In this document: piece after piece, positions 11,491 to 23,602 of the stretch
How positions within the stretch are numbered: the stretch's first letter is position 1
Layout: the number at the start of each line of letters is the position of its first letter
From: Gymnopus androsaceus JB14
Lineage: Eukaryota > Basidiomycota > Agaricomycetes > Agaricales > Omphalotaceae
DNA length: 64,000 bases
Direction: 5' to 3'
Assembly (NCBI GenBank): GCA_009733575.1
Contig: ML769452.1
Span: 181,408-245,407 of the forward strand
Position numbers and translations under genes: made by a program
The notes under the pieces: generated by a model
Told to the model about the DNA's origin: nothing
Seen by the model: the letters and a program-made list of their open reading frames with translations, nothing else
The model's database searches: none

Positions 11491-13026
11491 TCATGCAAGT
11501 AAACCTAAAATCATTTCAACAGTCTTTACTCTCCCAGTCTCGCTACTGCCACACTCCTGTGCAAGTTTCATTGCATTTTCTGCAAAGGTTTCATCCTTCA
11601 GAACCCTGAGCATTGCACCACCAAATTCCTCTGCATTGGCTGAAGGTGCACTGGTAGGACTACCATACAGGCCAATTCCAAGACATTCAACTCTTCTGGC
11701 ATAATCATAAGTGTCATACCATTTCGGAAGAATCACCTGGGGTACCCCAGCACTAAATATAGGAGTCAAAATCAGTACTCACAGGAAAGCAGGACAAAAA
11801 CAACAAAGTGCTCACGAGACAGCCTCAAAGAATGAGTTTGCTCCGCCGTGATGAACAGAGCATACAACATTTGGGTGTGATAAGATGGCATATGGTTCTA
11901 CATCTAACCAGCTCATGACTTTCACCTTTGCTGGATCCACAACTTCCTGTAATGCACTTTGAACTTCACCATCCGCCATGATCTTCCATAAAACCTGGAT
12001 GTTATTCATTGAAGCTAGCAATATGCATATACCGCCACCAAGCTCGCGAATATGTTTTGCATTTAAAGTAACATGAGATCCCAGATTGACCAGAACAGTT
12101 TTCATTCCTGGATTATCTAGCCATTTTGCAAGAGCAGGATCAGATTCCTGGACTGGGACTGAGGGAAGTATAATTGGTCCACATAGATGGATGTTACTTG
12201 GGAACTGGAGATCTGGAAACTCAGTTTTGGAGAGAGCGGGAAAAATATAAGGAGTTTCAGCTGAAAACTGGTTTGTGCATGATGAAGTAAGACCATGAGA
12301 TGCTCGGATGTGGTTGATTGATTTGGCCAAAGGGGAAGTGATGATTGTGAGTATCATTCTAATGATGATATAAATGTTGGCCGGAATGTAGGTGATGGGG
12401 ACAGGAAAAGGATATCCTGAACACACACTGGAAAATCTGGCTTTTTAATGAATGCAAGCATTTAGCTGGACGAAGACTTACGCAGGATATTTCCATAGAC
12501 CACGCAACCCCGGTTGTGTTATTCCTATATAGTCCTTCGGAGAATTTGGTGACAAAACAACAAATTTTCGACCCAATTTTCTGCACACATCCAGTGCACC
12601 ATTCATAATACATTCAACAACAACTCCACTGGGATTCAGGTCCTCCAGTATATGCTGAATTGATATCAATTGGGAATGGTATTCCTCTGATGTCCAGGGA
12701 TAGATTGCATGAAAGACGTAGCGATGGCTCTGAATGGCTCCTTGTACACCAGGAGGGTGGCATAGTTCTTTTTCGTTCGCTACGCGCTTAAAAAGCGCCT
12801 CTTTGAAGGACGGTCCTGAGATAGCGTGGAAGGTAACGCTTCGACCAGAGCCCTGGAGCTGGAGGTTGAGATACGGGAGACGTGTTTCTAATGAAGGGAA
12901 GGATGCAATGTGAACCTCGACATGTCGAATGGCCAATTCGTAAGCCACTGCCAAGGTCACATTGGCTTGGCCATGCTCAGAGTTGGTAAAGAGGAGAATT
13001 TTGGACGACATCGAGGGAGAGGGCAA
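11491..13026 (-). CDS. UDP-glycosyltransferase (GT1 family)
   Basis: Transfers a sugar from a UDP-sugar to a small lipophilic acceptor such as a sterol, phenolic or xenobiotic; the acceptor cannot be told from sequence. Three exons join in phase: 13026-12482, 12427-11816 and 11752-11491, giving 472 residues, a normal size for fungal GT1 enzymes. The N-terminus has ILLFTNSEHGQANVTLAVAY, the acceptor-domain start. The donor domain carries TVLVNLGSHVTLN, SWLDVEPYAILSHPNV, HHGGANSFFEAVSAG and VPQVILPKWYDTYDYARR, matching the UGT signature region. A second ATG at 13011 could also serve. No frame breaks. It shares a 254-bp divergent intergenic region with the OSBP gene. Confidence 0.92.
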
Positions 13027-13280
13027 AGGGCAAAACGGTTGAACATCATTTTATAGGCCAGCCAACGTAAGACTCCTAAGAATCGACAGGACTCAGTGTT
13101 AATCGGAACCCTGAAGTCCAACCGAATAACTGTCGCGGGCGCTTTGCAGCAGCGAGCGTTTAAGCCACGCGAGAAAACCGAAGCGCCCGCGCCCAGTGAC
13201 GCACGTTCTAAGACCTCTCTTCTGAACTTCTCCGCTGCTGGCTACAACGCTATATATCGCGTCTCTCCGAATGAGCGAAG
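13027..13280. promoter_or_regulatory. Divergent promoter region, UGT / OSBP
   Basis: 254 bp between the two start codons, rich in CpG (for example 13130-13175) unlike the transposon regions. It includes CTATATATCG at about 13249 as a possible TATA-like element for the plus-strand gene. Bidirectional use is inferred. Confidence 0.45.
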
Positions 13281-16200
13281 ATGGCTTCCAGCTCTGGACC
13301 CTTTTCATCTACATTTAATCCTAATAGTCCCAACTCCAACTCGCCAGCAATAATGTCTAATCTTCCCCCGAACTTGAATTCGAATCAGCGACAATCGCCG
13401 TCCTCTGGACCTGGACCAGAAGCTGTAATGAGAGAAACCAATCCATCGCGACTCGGGGTGGACCAACCCTTGTACAAAGTCAAACTCCTGGAAGCGCTAC
13501 GTAGCGGCGACCCAGCATTGATTCAGCCGTTCTTGGACGAGATTAGCAGGGCTAGAGCAGGTCAAATCGATGGCTCTGAGGGTTATAATATGGGCGCAGC
13601 TGCCTTACATTTGGCTATTCGATGCGCTTCTGGTCAGTATATCTTATCGCGAGTAGCCAGCTAATCTAATGAATTTTTATTTATAGTACCAACAATCAAC
13701 CTATTACTCTCGCATTCCTCTCCCAATAGCGCGTCGAAAACTATTTCACCCAATTCAACCTATCCACCACAATCTCTTACCACGCCCCTGCATCTCGCTG
13801 CTTCACTTAGTCGCACAGACGTTATCTCGCTGCTACTAGACCAACAAGGCATAGATGATACGAGCAGGGACGCTAATGGTAAAACCTGCCTGGATCTTGC
13901 TAGAAGTCGGGAAGGAAAGAATAATAACGAAATAGTCAAAATTATCATGGATTCGCGGAAAGTACTGGATGCGCAGTATCGGGGATTGCTCCATAGTTAT
14001 GTTCTATCGCCCTCAGCGTCTCCAGCGCAAACCCAGCTTTCACCTTCAGCATCGCTCTTGAGCCTGCTATCGTCCCCTCGCGCGGTACACATAAACTTGT
14101 CCTACCTCGACCGCGATTCTGGCACGGCACTAGTTCATGAAGCTGCAAAGAGAAGAGATTTGGTACTGCTAGAAGCTGTGGTTAGAGCTGGTGCCGATGT
14201 TGGTGTCAGAGACTCGAAAGGAAGGACAGCGTATGATGTTATTGGAAAAGATGGTGCAAGCGGGGGAGATAGAGTTCGAGTATTTTTGAAGCAGTGTGAG
14301 TCCTTTCGTTTCGTCTCAGTTACCATTTTACTAACGTGATGATTCCGTTCCTAGTTGCGAACAATGATACGGCACTCCTCTCTCAACCTCGAGGAAACCA
14401 GACCGTATCGGCCTCTGCGGGTGCATCGATAGTAGTGGCAGAACCTCCGCCGACGCTCAAAGGTTATCTGAACAAGTACACGAATGTTGCCAAAGGCTAT
14501 AACACGCGTTGGTTCGTGTTGAAGAACGGAGTGTTGAGTTGTGAGTATGGTTCTTGATTTTGTCTTCGGAGATAGCTTCGGTCGTTACGTCACTACGCTT
14601 CGCTGACTCTTCTTCTTTCTCTTTCTATTTCGTCCATTCGTCCCTCGGTTTTGTTTGTTCTTTGTTTCGACGGTTTCCTGCTTTCTTTTTCTTACCGTAT
14701 CATATCTCCCAACTACTCTCGTACGCTTACTTACTTCCCATCTGCGCTCACAGATTACCGACACCAAGAAGACGAAACGGTCGCTTCCAGAGGATCGATC
14801 TCAATGAAGACTGCGGTATTAAAAGGTATGCTTGGGGTTTTCCATATCATTACTGCAATGCTGACTGCTAATTCTCTTTTCCCTCCCTCATCCACTGCTA
14901 TTCCATATCTCTACGCACCTCCCCTATAGTCTCCGAGAAAGACAAACTCCGATTCGAAGTCCACTCCCACTCCTCCCAGAGTATAAGTGGAATCCAGAAA
15001 TGGTACATGAAAGCTACTCACCCCGTCGAAGCTGCACGGTGGACGCAGCGATCGGGAGGAGCTTGGAGTGGTTTGGTGGACCGAATACTCCTATCGCGCC
15101 TAGCAGGAGGGGAACGGGTGATGGGATTTCTAGTTCGCCTAGTAGCCGGAGGGGTACGGTAACGCTTGGAGACGGGTATCAAAGCACGGGAACCGGGACG
15201 GATGGGGAGAGTTCGAGCGTGTCTGTGTCTGGCTCGCCGTATCTAGGCGGCGCATCACCCCGCTTGGGTACAGCAGCGTCGGTGAGGAGTTCTACTTCGT
15301 CAGCGAGCTACTCGAATTCGGGACATGGACATGGACATGGCCAAAGCTATGGTGCAGGTGGATCCATCTCTTCGTCTATTTCGACGTCTAGCGCTGGGTC
15401 CGGTGCTCCTTCGACGGGTCCTAGTACTCCCACTTCCACGTTTAAGCATCCCAACATTGTTGTTACACCTTCGACAAACCGCTCAAGCATATCTGTATCT
15501 CGATCCAGTATTTCGAGTTCTTTCCGGAGCTTGAGCGGGCTGAGGAAGAAGAAGAAGAGCCATCCTTCTGGGCCTCACGCTCATTCGAGAGACGTCTCTG
15601 CATCAGATATGTCGGATGCTGCTTCACCTCGCATGGGAGGGGACAGCGATGCTGATGATGACGATGTAGCCGGGATTGAGGGTATCGCTGATGTTCGTGT
15701 TGTCCGGGCTACAGCAGGCGATGGGACGATTGCCGATAATGAGTTCGACTATGAGGATGATGAAGAGGATGAAGCGTCGTCGTCGGACTCTGGTGATGCT
15801 GAGATTCGGGCTGCAGCAGGGAATGATAAAGCACTCCCATTTTCGGACACATACCAGCTACACGGAAACAGTGTTTTGGCGCAAATGGAGCTTATCGAGG
15901 GCTTGTTGGCTGCATCCGTGACTGCTTCTCCTTCCTCCACTTCAGCGGGAGCAACCACGTCCCCTATTCTAGAGCCCTTTCAAACCCTGCAAAATCTCGT
16001 AGGAACGCATCTCACTATGACATCCCAAAGAGAAGCGTACTACACCCGTTCCCTCTCCCGCACTCGCAGAAAATTCGCTAAAGCACGAAGAGCCTGGGAG
16101 ATGACAGTTCGGGAAGGCGAGGGATTGGAGAGAGAGTTGGAGAAGAGCAAAAAGATAGCGAGGGATGAACGGAGGAGGAGTCGTTTGGTGGATGATGGGA

Positions 16201-18363
16201 GGCGAGGAAGTAGGTTTCTGGATGATATGAATGCTACGCTGAAAGGAAAGTCGAAGGAGGGCCTTCAGCGTACGCCGGCTGCTATTGCCCTCGCAGATGC
16301 TGCAGGTGTTGCTGAGGAGGATACTGTGAAGACGCCGACGCCGGTCACTACCTCCCTCGCTAATAAAGCGCGTTTTGCAGTGGAAGGTCTTCCGGCTCTT
16401 ATTCCGACGATGAATCGTTCCGATACTGGAGAGACGGTTACACCGACTACGGCCAATACCATCCTTACACCCACGACGCCTACGAGAGGCACTCTAGCTG
16501 CTCATACGTTTGGATCGTTCGGCTCCGCTACGCCTACCACCAGTGCTTTCCCGCCTGTTATAGCACTCGGTGACGAGGCTGAGGATACGGAAGAGGACGA
16601 AGAGGACGAAGATGAGGATGAATTCTTCGATGCTATAGATTCGAATAATATCCCGAATTTGGTTATACCCGAACATCTGGGGATGGTTGGTGGGTCGGAC
16701 CAGGCATCTATTACGACAACGAGCACGCATGCCCTATCTTCGGCCTCGTCCGTCGTTTCTTTGAAGCACTCATCACCGTCCTCTGCTTCCTCCTATACCA
16801 GCTATAATACAAATTCCAACTCCAATTCCTCCTCTCCCTACACACCCTATCTTAGCCCCCGAACCTCTCTCACTCTCTCCGCCGATCGACCGGTGCAAAG
16901 TCTTTGGTCGGTGCTGAAGAACAGTATCGGAAAGGATCTAACGAAGATTAGTTTCCCGGTCTATTTCAACGAGCCAACTAGTATGTTGCAGAGAATGGCG
17001 GAGGATATGGAGTTTTCAGAGTGTTGTAGGTGACTTTATCACCTGCATAGACTCGATTACTGATTTTTTTTTTTTGCACAGTGGATGTCGCAGCGAACTG
17101 CCCGTCCTCCCTCCTCCGGCTCGCCTACGTCAGTGCCTTCGCCATATCCAACTATTCCTCTACGCTTGGCCGAATTGCCAAACCGTTTAATCCGATGTTG
17201 GGAGAGACGTTTGAGTATGTTAGCTTTGGCTCCGAGGGTGAAAATCAAAAGGGAGGGAAGAGTGGATTCCGATACGTGTCTGAACAGGTATCGCATCATC
17301 CGCCGATTTCTGCGTGTTGGGCTGAAGGTGGGAGGGGCCGTGGTGGGGATCAACAGGGATTGGGCCAGTGGAACTATTATGGAGAAGTGGATGCACAAAA
17401 CAAGTTTATGGGGAAGAGTTTTGAGATTCGTCCGACGGGGGTGGCGCATGTGGAGTTGCGGATTCCTGGGGACTGGGTTGGGGGTGGAGATGGAAAGTTT
17501 GTAACCGAACATTATACCTGGAAGAAGGTCACTACGAATGTCTCTGGATTCATTCTGGGGTCACCAACGATTGATCATTATGGCGATATGATTGTGAGTC
17601 CCTGCATTTTTTTCCCCTTTCATCCCGATACTAATCAATGCTTGTCCAGGTCACTAACCACCGAACCAAGGAGCGCTGCATGCTTACCTTCAAACCGCGT
17701 GGCTGGCGAGGAAAAGACGCCTATGAGATTGCCGGGCAGGTCGTTGACGCTTCGGGGAGCGTAGCGTACGAGATCGCTGGGAGGTGGAACTCACAGCTCA
17801 TTGCGCGCCAAGCCGGAGGTGGCATTGGTGGTCTCAATCCTGATACTTCAGTCGCTTCATTGCCTTCGCCTTCATCCGCGCCCCCGGCGTACATTCTCCT
17901 ATGGCGCAACACCCCGAAACCTCCTGGGTCTCCGTTCAATCTCACTCCGTTTGCTCTAACGCTAAATGACTGTCCCAAGGACACACTCAAACCCTACCTC
18001 GCACCTACCGACTGTCGTCTCCGTCCGGACCAACGCGCGTTTGAGCTCGGTTATTATGACCTTGCGAATGATCTCAAGGGGAAACAGGAGGAGAAACAGA
18101 GGGGTATAAGGAGAAGGAGGGAGAAGGGTGAGCTTCCTGAGTTTAGGCCGAGGTGGTTTAGAGCGGAGACGGATGGGGACACGGGGGAAAGAGTGTGGAG
18201 TCCGGTTAGGGTTGGTGAAGGCGGAGAAGGTGGTACCGGTGGAGGCGAATTGGAGTATTGGGTGGAGAGGGAGAGAGTTTGGAAGGAGATGCAGGCAAGG
18301 AAGAATGTATCGTGGAAAGAGGTGGACCCGATCTTCATTGAAGAACCGGAGGTGCTACGATAA
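13281..18363 (+). CDS. Oxysterol-binding protein, ankyrin-PH-ORD type (Osh1/Osh2-like), one apparent 1-bp deletion
   Basis: Lipid-transfer protein exchanging sterol and PI4P at membrane contacts. Seven exons: 13281-13632, 13687-14295, 14355-14540, 14754-14825, 14930-17022, 17082-17593, 17650-18363, about 1,512 residues. Ankyrin-like repeats lie at residues about 60-320 ([48 protein letters not shown]). A PH domain is at about 351-450 ([20 protein letters not shown] to [14 protein letters not shown]). A long Ser-rich acidic linker contains an FFAT-like motif, EFFDAID, at 16620-16640. The ORD starts near residue 1063 and holds the signature [11 protein letters not shown] at about 17281. At about 15048 the frame switches: one base appears missing between AARWTQ and AIGRSLEWF. 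Everything else is intact, so I suspect a sequencing or assembly error rather than a pseudogene. Confidence 0.92.
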
Positions 18364-18424
18364 ACGCAAATGTATAATACATAATTCTTTTTTGTTGTAT
18401 AGCGACTCGATCTTCCTATTCTTG

Positions 18425-18917
18425 TCAACTTGTGTCACCAGATGGGGCTGCAGCTACTGCATTGGTGTGGGCCTGTGTATCAGGTGCTGGGTTGGCAGCG
18501 GTCGTTCGTACCATTGCAGTATGAGAGAACACTACTATGGTGGAGCTGTTAAACACCTCCGGTAGCTTATTTCCTAGGGTAGGATCATGGATCCTATCCA
18601 TTTGAGCCTTTACTTTGGCTCGTTCTTTATCAATGGAGCTCTTCAAAATCTTGGTCTGGGACTTGTCCCAGATGGCCAATGGAAGTCTCCATTGGTTCAT
18701 TGCCAACCATAGCATAATTGATGTAGTTGACAGGAAATTTGTGATATGCAGGTGTGGCTACCTGAGTCTCTGATGTGGAGTTGAATCCACCAGAGGGTAT
18801 CCATTGAGTTGTCATTTTTACTGGAGGTACTCCAGATTCAAGTTGTCTCTCTGGGGCAGGTGGGTCCTTAGGGATAATTCTACTGAACAATCCCCTTGCT
18901 GGCAACAACCCTCCCAA
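18425..18917 (-). pseudogene. Uncharacterised broken ORF
   Basis: Two overlapping minus-strand frames (18917-18630 and 18715-18425) read as one hydrophilic protein with a frameshift near 18670. Both have ordinary protein composition (FNSTSETQVATPAYHKFPVN; ERAKVKAQMDRIHDPTLGN). It might be transposon gag-like; no family recognised. Confidence 0.3.
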
Positions 18918-19142
18918 AAAAAGGTAATTTTTGCAAAAGCTAGTTCATGAAGGCACCTCCAGGCATTGATATAGGGGTAAAACCAGGTCAAACTTTATGG
19001 CTTAAACTCACACTTTACAGACTTAAACAAGCTGGTCAACAATGGTACATGCAATTCAGGGAAATCACAACCCAACTGGGGTTTAAATGGTCTGGTTTTG
19101 ATCATGCTGTTTTCTATCACACTGCAGCTGGTTCATTAGCAG

Positions 19143-19721
19143 TATTAAAATAAACCCCGACAAGTTCTCAGAGGTGTATTTTAATACCAGTGACAACTTG
19201 ATCAGCACTAAAGTCATAATATCTACACAGAGAGAACAAGAGCCCATGGGAGAAAAAGGACATTTTTTCTCATGCTCATACAGGTCACCTGCACCCAACC
19301 CTAACCCTACCTCGGATCCTAACCCTAATGATGACTAATATTATAACAGTGGGGGCAAGCCCCCACACCCCTATTTTTATCCTCAACCCCTAAACCCTAA
19401 CCACCCTAACCCTAACCTATGTGTACTGTTTGTTCAAGTGCTCACCCTAACATAGAGACCTGATCAAAACAGTGCAAAAATTTCCTTTTTTTGGCATAAC
19501 TCAGTTTTAGGGTTAGGGTTAAATGTATTTCACCATCGGAAAGAGGGCCGAAAATAATGGGTGTAGCCATTTCCGTTTTTTCCCACGGCCCTTAGTTCCC
19601 GAGATATGGCCCCATCTTATTATACTATGGTTAGGGTTCCCCTGTCAGTACTGTAGGCTCTATATAGCTGTCGCAAATATTAAAATACACCTGTGACAAG
19701 TTATTGGGCTTTATTTTAATA
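19143..19721. mobile_element. MITE with about 46-bp terminal inverted repeats and telomere-like core
   Basis: Starts TATTAAAATAAA and ends TTTATTTTAATA; the arms continue into GGTGTATTTTAATA on the left and TATTAAAATACACC on the right. The core (about 19295-19450) is rich in CCCTAA and has a short palindrome GGGGGCAAGCCCCC. The element sits inside the copia fragment. A short duplication is not evident. Confidence 0.75.
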
Positions 19722-20084
19722 AGGCTAGAGCCTCTGGTGCACACTGATCCCTTCACCATTATAATTGAAGTTGTTGATTCTGGAGAAATCCATTGGCTAC
19801 TAGGGATTGAGATCCAAAGATATCTCCATAACAGGACAATTCACTTATCCCAGCGGTCATACATTGACACCATACTCTTGTGCTATGGATTCTCAGATAT
19901 AAAGCCACTCTCTATTCCCTTCAATCCCCACATTCACCTCACCAAAGACCAGTCACCCAAAACAGTCAAGGATATTGACAAACCCTACAGAGAGGCCCTT
20001 GGCGCTCTCCAGTAATTATCCATTGCTACAAAACCCAACATCATGTATGCAGTCTCTATCCTTGCTTGCTTTTCACAAAACCTC

Positions 20085-20823
20085 TAGTGTGTGGCTCAGG
20101 TTGGGTCGGGTATGCAAAATGTCAACCCGACCCGGACCCAGATAGTCGGGTCTGGGTTCCCGACCTTTAAAAGTCGGCTTGGAATAAAATAATGATAATT
20201 TTGATTATGAAGGTAAGTACTGCACTAGATACATTAACTATATGCTCAATAATGGTTATATCACTCATATAGGTATATATTCAAGCTGTTAGAACTGCTT
20301 TTTAGAGATTAAAATTACAACATAACTTTTCACTTATTGCAACTTTGCAAGATATTCAATCTCTGAGCAACATTGGCAGTACTATCATCATGTACTGACT
20401 ACGGTTGAACATCTCACATTGCATATAAGTGGTGCCAGCATACTTGTATGCATTGTGAGATTTATGCAAAAAAGCAAAAGGAATAAATTATAAAATAATA
20501 AATACACAAATAATATTCAAGACCCTCAAGTAGGAATGAAGAGCCATGTATCATGCTCAATAAAAGTAATATTAGCCTTTGGTGAGTCCTGAGGCTGTCT
20601 GTGACACTGTGGAAGTATTCAAGAATCTCTTTGGTATCACTGCAACTAACAACTGTGATAAAAGTATGCATATCTTGCACCATAAGTACAGTACTTATTG
20701 TATGTTTAAGCGCTGCTGGGTTGCCTGCCAGGTCTTGGGTTCACAGAGCTAGACCCAACCCAACCCGGCACAGCCACCCAACCCGGAAACCCGGCTTACC
20801 CAGCATACCCAAGCCACACACTA
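20085..20823. mobile_element. Non-autonomous hAT element (739 bp) in copia RNase H
   Basis: Left end TAGTGTGTGGCTCAGGTTGG; right end GCATACCCAAGCCACACACTA-like, inverted. The flanks AAAACCTC (20077-20084) and AAAACCCC (20824-20831) are an 8-bp target duplication with one mismatch, the hAT hallmark. Removing the element and one flank joins the copia frame (CFSQN to SITHWNGVR). The ends are rich in GGGT motifs. It shares ends with the larger element at 25136-27450. Confidence 0.85.
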
Positions 20824-21389
20824 AAAACCCCAGCATCACTCATTGGAATGGTGTACGCTGTGTCTATGCCTATCTCAAACACAACCAAGACTTTTGGCTC
20901 AGTACAAGCAACCAGGAGGCAGTCCAAGGCTACACAGATGCGGTATGTCCCAAGATGACCAACATGCTATTTCCGGGTACATCCCTATGTTGAACGGCGG
21001 AGCAGTATCTTGGTCATCAAAACAACAGGATACTGTTTCTTTATCCACCACGGAAGCTGAGTATATTGCTTTGACCCATGCAGCAAAGGAAGCAATCTGG
21101 CTTAGGAACCTTTTATTGGAAATCTTTGGTCCCATTACTCATGCAATCTCTATCATGTCAGACAATCAGTCTGCCATTGCATTGGCAAAGGATGATTGTT
21201 TTCATACCAGGACCAAACACATCAATATACAATACCACTTCATCCACTATGTCATTGAGGAAGGTAAAATTCATCTTACATACTGCCCTACCAAAAACAT
21301 GACAACAGACATCTTCACCAAAGCCTTACCTTTGATGAAAGCCAAACACTTTGCAGCATCCTTGGGATTAGCAAAGCTTTGAAGGAGAG

Positions 21390-21751
21390 TGTTGGAATAT
21401 CAAAGGTAAATATATCTCATCGAACTATACATGGAATGCTTTCTTGTAGTCTCCACTTGTTTGTATCACCATCCCATGCACTCCACATTCATTGTCTTGC
21501 AGACTCCACTCAGTCTCTCGCCATATCCACTTACTCTCTCATAGTACCCACTTCACCATATGGACAGTAGGCACAAGTATTCATGCAGTAGCCACCTGCC
21601 CAATATATTGTTTATACATAGGACTGTACATAAGCCTAGGTACCATACCCTGTAATAACACCATCATCCCCCATTGATCTGTGTGATTGTACCACTAAGT
21701 CCTGTGTGGACTTATTGCTGCTACTTCCTGTTTAGGAACATAACTCTAATA
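21390..21751 (+). repeat. Putative 3' LTR of the copia remnant
   Basis: Begins TGTTGGAATATC immediately after a purine-rich tract (GAAGGAGAG) that follows the RNase H stop codon. It probably ends at CTCTAATA near 21751 (TG...TA). No second copy is in the window, so the right boundary is an estimate. Confidence 0.55.
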
Positions 21752-21786
21752 CCTTACATAAAGTAAGGACTTGGAATATGCACTCT

Positions 21787-23480
21787 CTAATCATAAGATC
21801 CAGATACAATCCTCTTGCCATCTGGTGAAAAGGCAACTGAATATACACTGGATTTGTGCCCTTGCAGTGGCTCTCCAATGATCATTCCAGTCTCTGCATT
21901 CCAAATGCACAGTGTCTGGTCCCAAGATCCAGATACAATCCTCTTGCCATTTGGTGAAAAGGTGACTGAATATACAGTGGATGTGTGCCCAGTCGGTACT
22001 GCAATTATGTTTCTGTCCTCTACATACAACCAATGATTTGTCCAGTTTAGAAATAAATTGCTGCAATATCACTGAATCTCTTGGCATGAAAGGTACTCCA
22101 GAGAGATATAGATGTGGAGTGGCATCCCAAATTATTCTCCCAAAGACCTGTATAAACTGTTGCATCTCTTGCAGAATAATTTGGATATCAGTCTCCAAAA
22201 CTCCCTATTGTGAAAATTGTAGTCTCATTTAGCACTCTATGTCTTGAACTATAGCATTCATACATACTACAGAATTCCCGAAGTCCAATAGAACTCTTGC
22301 AGTTTCAGAAATCACATTCACTTTCCCCAAAAAACTCAATACCTCCATCTGGAACAGTAAGACTTCTGTAAAAACTTTCCTCAATAGAGGGCCCAATATA
22401 GTAAATGACTAGTGTAAATGATGTGGTTACCCCAGTATAGACATGCATAAGAAAGCTTAGGCAATATATTGTGTATTATTCTCTCTGACAGAGTTTCAAC
22501 CTGGGAGTTTAGAACATATGAGCTTTCCAAATTACACATGTTGAAATGAAGATCTGTAATCATGAGGTGGAGGGTACCAATAGCCAACATTTGGTGTCCC
22601 TCTTCTAATTTCACTGCATATTCTCCACTTTGCTTCTCATCCACCAGAAAATCATGGATTGAGGTATGCACTGGTCTAATTGGAGTATCTCTTTGATGTA
22701 AGCAGAGATTCCAAAAATTGAATGACTGCATCAACTTCCTCACCATTGTAATCTTCCCCAAGATACCCACACCTGGATGATTGTATGTTCTGCAATGTCA
22801 GGCCCGAAAGTGGTCCAAAGGCTGCCAATATCTGTGCCATCACCATTCTGTACTGAGACATGGCCTCTGAATCATTACAATCAAATACATCTTCCAAAAT
22901 TGATCTATATAGCTTATCAAGTGGCAGGAAAGCTTGACCATGGCTTGGAGAAAGTGACATAAAACGTTCAAAGTGCTTCTTAACCCTCAGTCCCGCTTTT
23001 CCCCTTCCACATAGTGCTTCACATGCTGTATATGCCCATTGAAAAAACCTCTGCACTTTTTCTGCAAGAATCTGGCATTCAGATTCATTGGGAATACCTA
23101 GGGCACAATTCCTTGTCATCATCCTATGAACTACATATTTGTGTACATTCTCCTGTGTCTGTTGAAGATTGCTCATGTAGTGAGCTTGAAGGGATTGGGC
23201 AGCTGAATCTTCATTAACGGCTGCATGTACATCACTTTCCATTCTGGATGTAATAAGAACATGGAAGTTTTTGGGAAGTTCACAGACACTGTTGATCAAT
23301 AAAGAGAGTAGCCTATCTCTTGGCCCACCTTCCTCTTTAGGCCCACATTCATCAAGTGTATCAATTATAATCACAACAGGCCTACTTGAAGTGATAAACT
23401 TTGCAGGTGACACAATGAGCTTATTCCACTGCTGTTGTGGGAAGAGCTGACTTTGAGTACCAGGGTGTAATCCATCTGCG
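21787..23480 (-). pseudogene. NACHT-WD40 (STAND/NLR-like) gene, truncated at both ends
   Basis: Fungal NLR-like proteins of this layout act in incompatibility or defence signalling. From the N-side the reading shows RPVVIIIDTLDECGP (NACHT Walker B region), LPKNFHVLITSRMESDVHA (sensor region), RPVHTSIHDFLVD, then DATPHLYLSGVPFMPRDSV and two WD40 repeats (GHTSTVYSVTFSPNGKRIVSG; GHKSSVYSVAFSPDGKRIVSG). The P-loop expected upstream of 23413 is not visible, and WD40 repeats stop at 21787 beside the copia LTR, where the family usually has many more. Frames shift between 22380 and 22770 and between 22030 and 22200. It is a dead fragment. Confidence 0.85.
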
Positions 23481-23484
23481 AGTA

Positions 23485-23602
23485 CTTAAGTTTGACTTCA
23501 ACATTTTTCTGCTCTAACTCTTCTGCTCCCCCATCCATCTTACCCCTCCCAAGTTTTCTATGTGCAGTACAGCAGCCAATGGTGAAATAATTTTCCTGTG
23601 AG
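23485..23602. repeat. Left piece of a segmental duplication (copy near 47608)
   Basis: The stretch from ACTTAAGTTTGACTTCAA to TTCCTGTGAGTTA is closely matched at 47608-47735. It abuts the NACHT fragment upstream of its coding strand and could be its 5' exon; on the minus strand it reads KNVEVKLKYSQMD. Confidence 0.6.

Larger units (their letters stand above)
18947..21381 (+). pseudogene. Ty1/copia reverse transcriptase and RNase H remnant, split by two MITEs
   Basis: Three collinear pieces belong to one copia pol. The first is 18947-19142 (KAPPGIDIG, LTLYRLKQAGQQWYMQF, RT thumb side). The second is 19722-20076 (GEIHWLLGIEIQRYLHNRT, IHLSQRSYIDTIL). The third is 20832-21381 (GAVSWSSKQQDTVSLSTTEA, EYIALTHAAKEAIWLRNLL, then DIFTKALP), the RNase H domain. 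The interruptions are two inverted-repeat elements. The YVDD-containing segment and everything upstream (gag, protease, integrase) are missing, so the copy is dead. Confidence 0.88.

Noticed and set aside
15325..15534. ORFs in other frames of the OSBP linker
   Set aside because: Shadow frames of a long Ser-rich coding exon.
19295..19450. CCCTAA runs as an internal telomere
   Set aside because: They are short, interrupted and lie inside a MITE with clear inverted ends.
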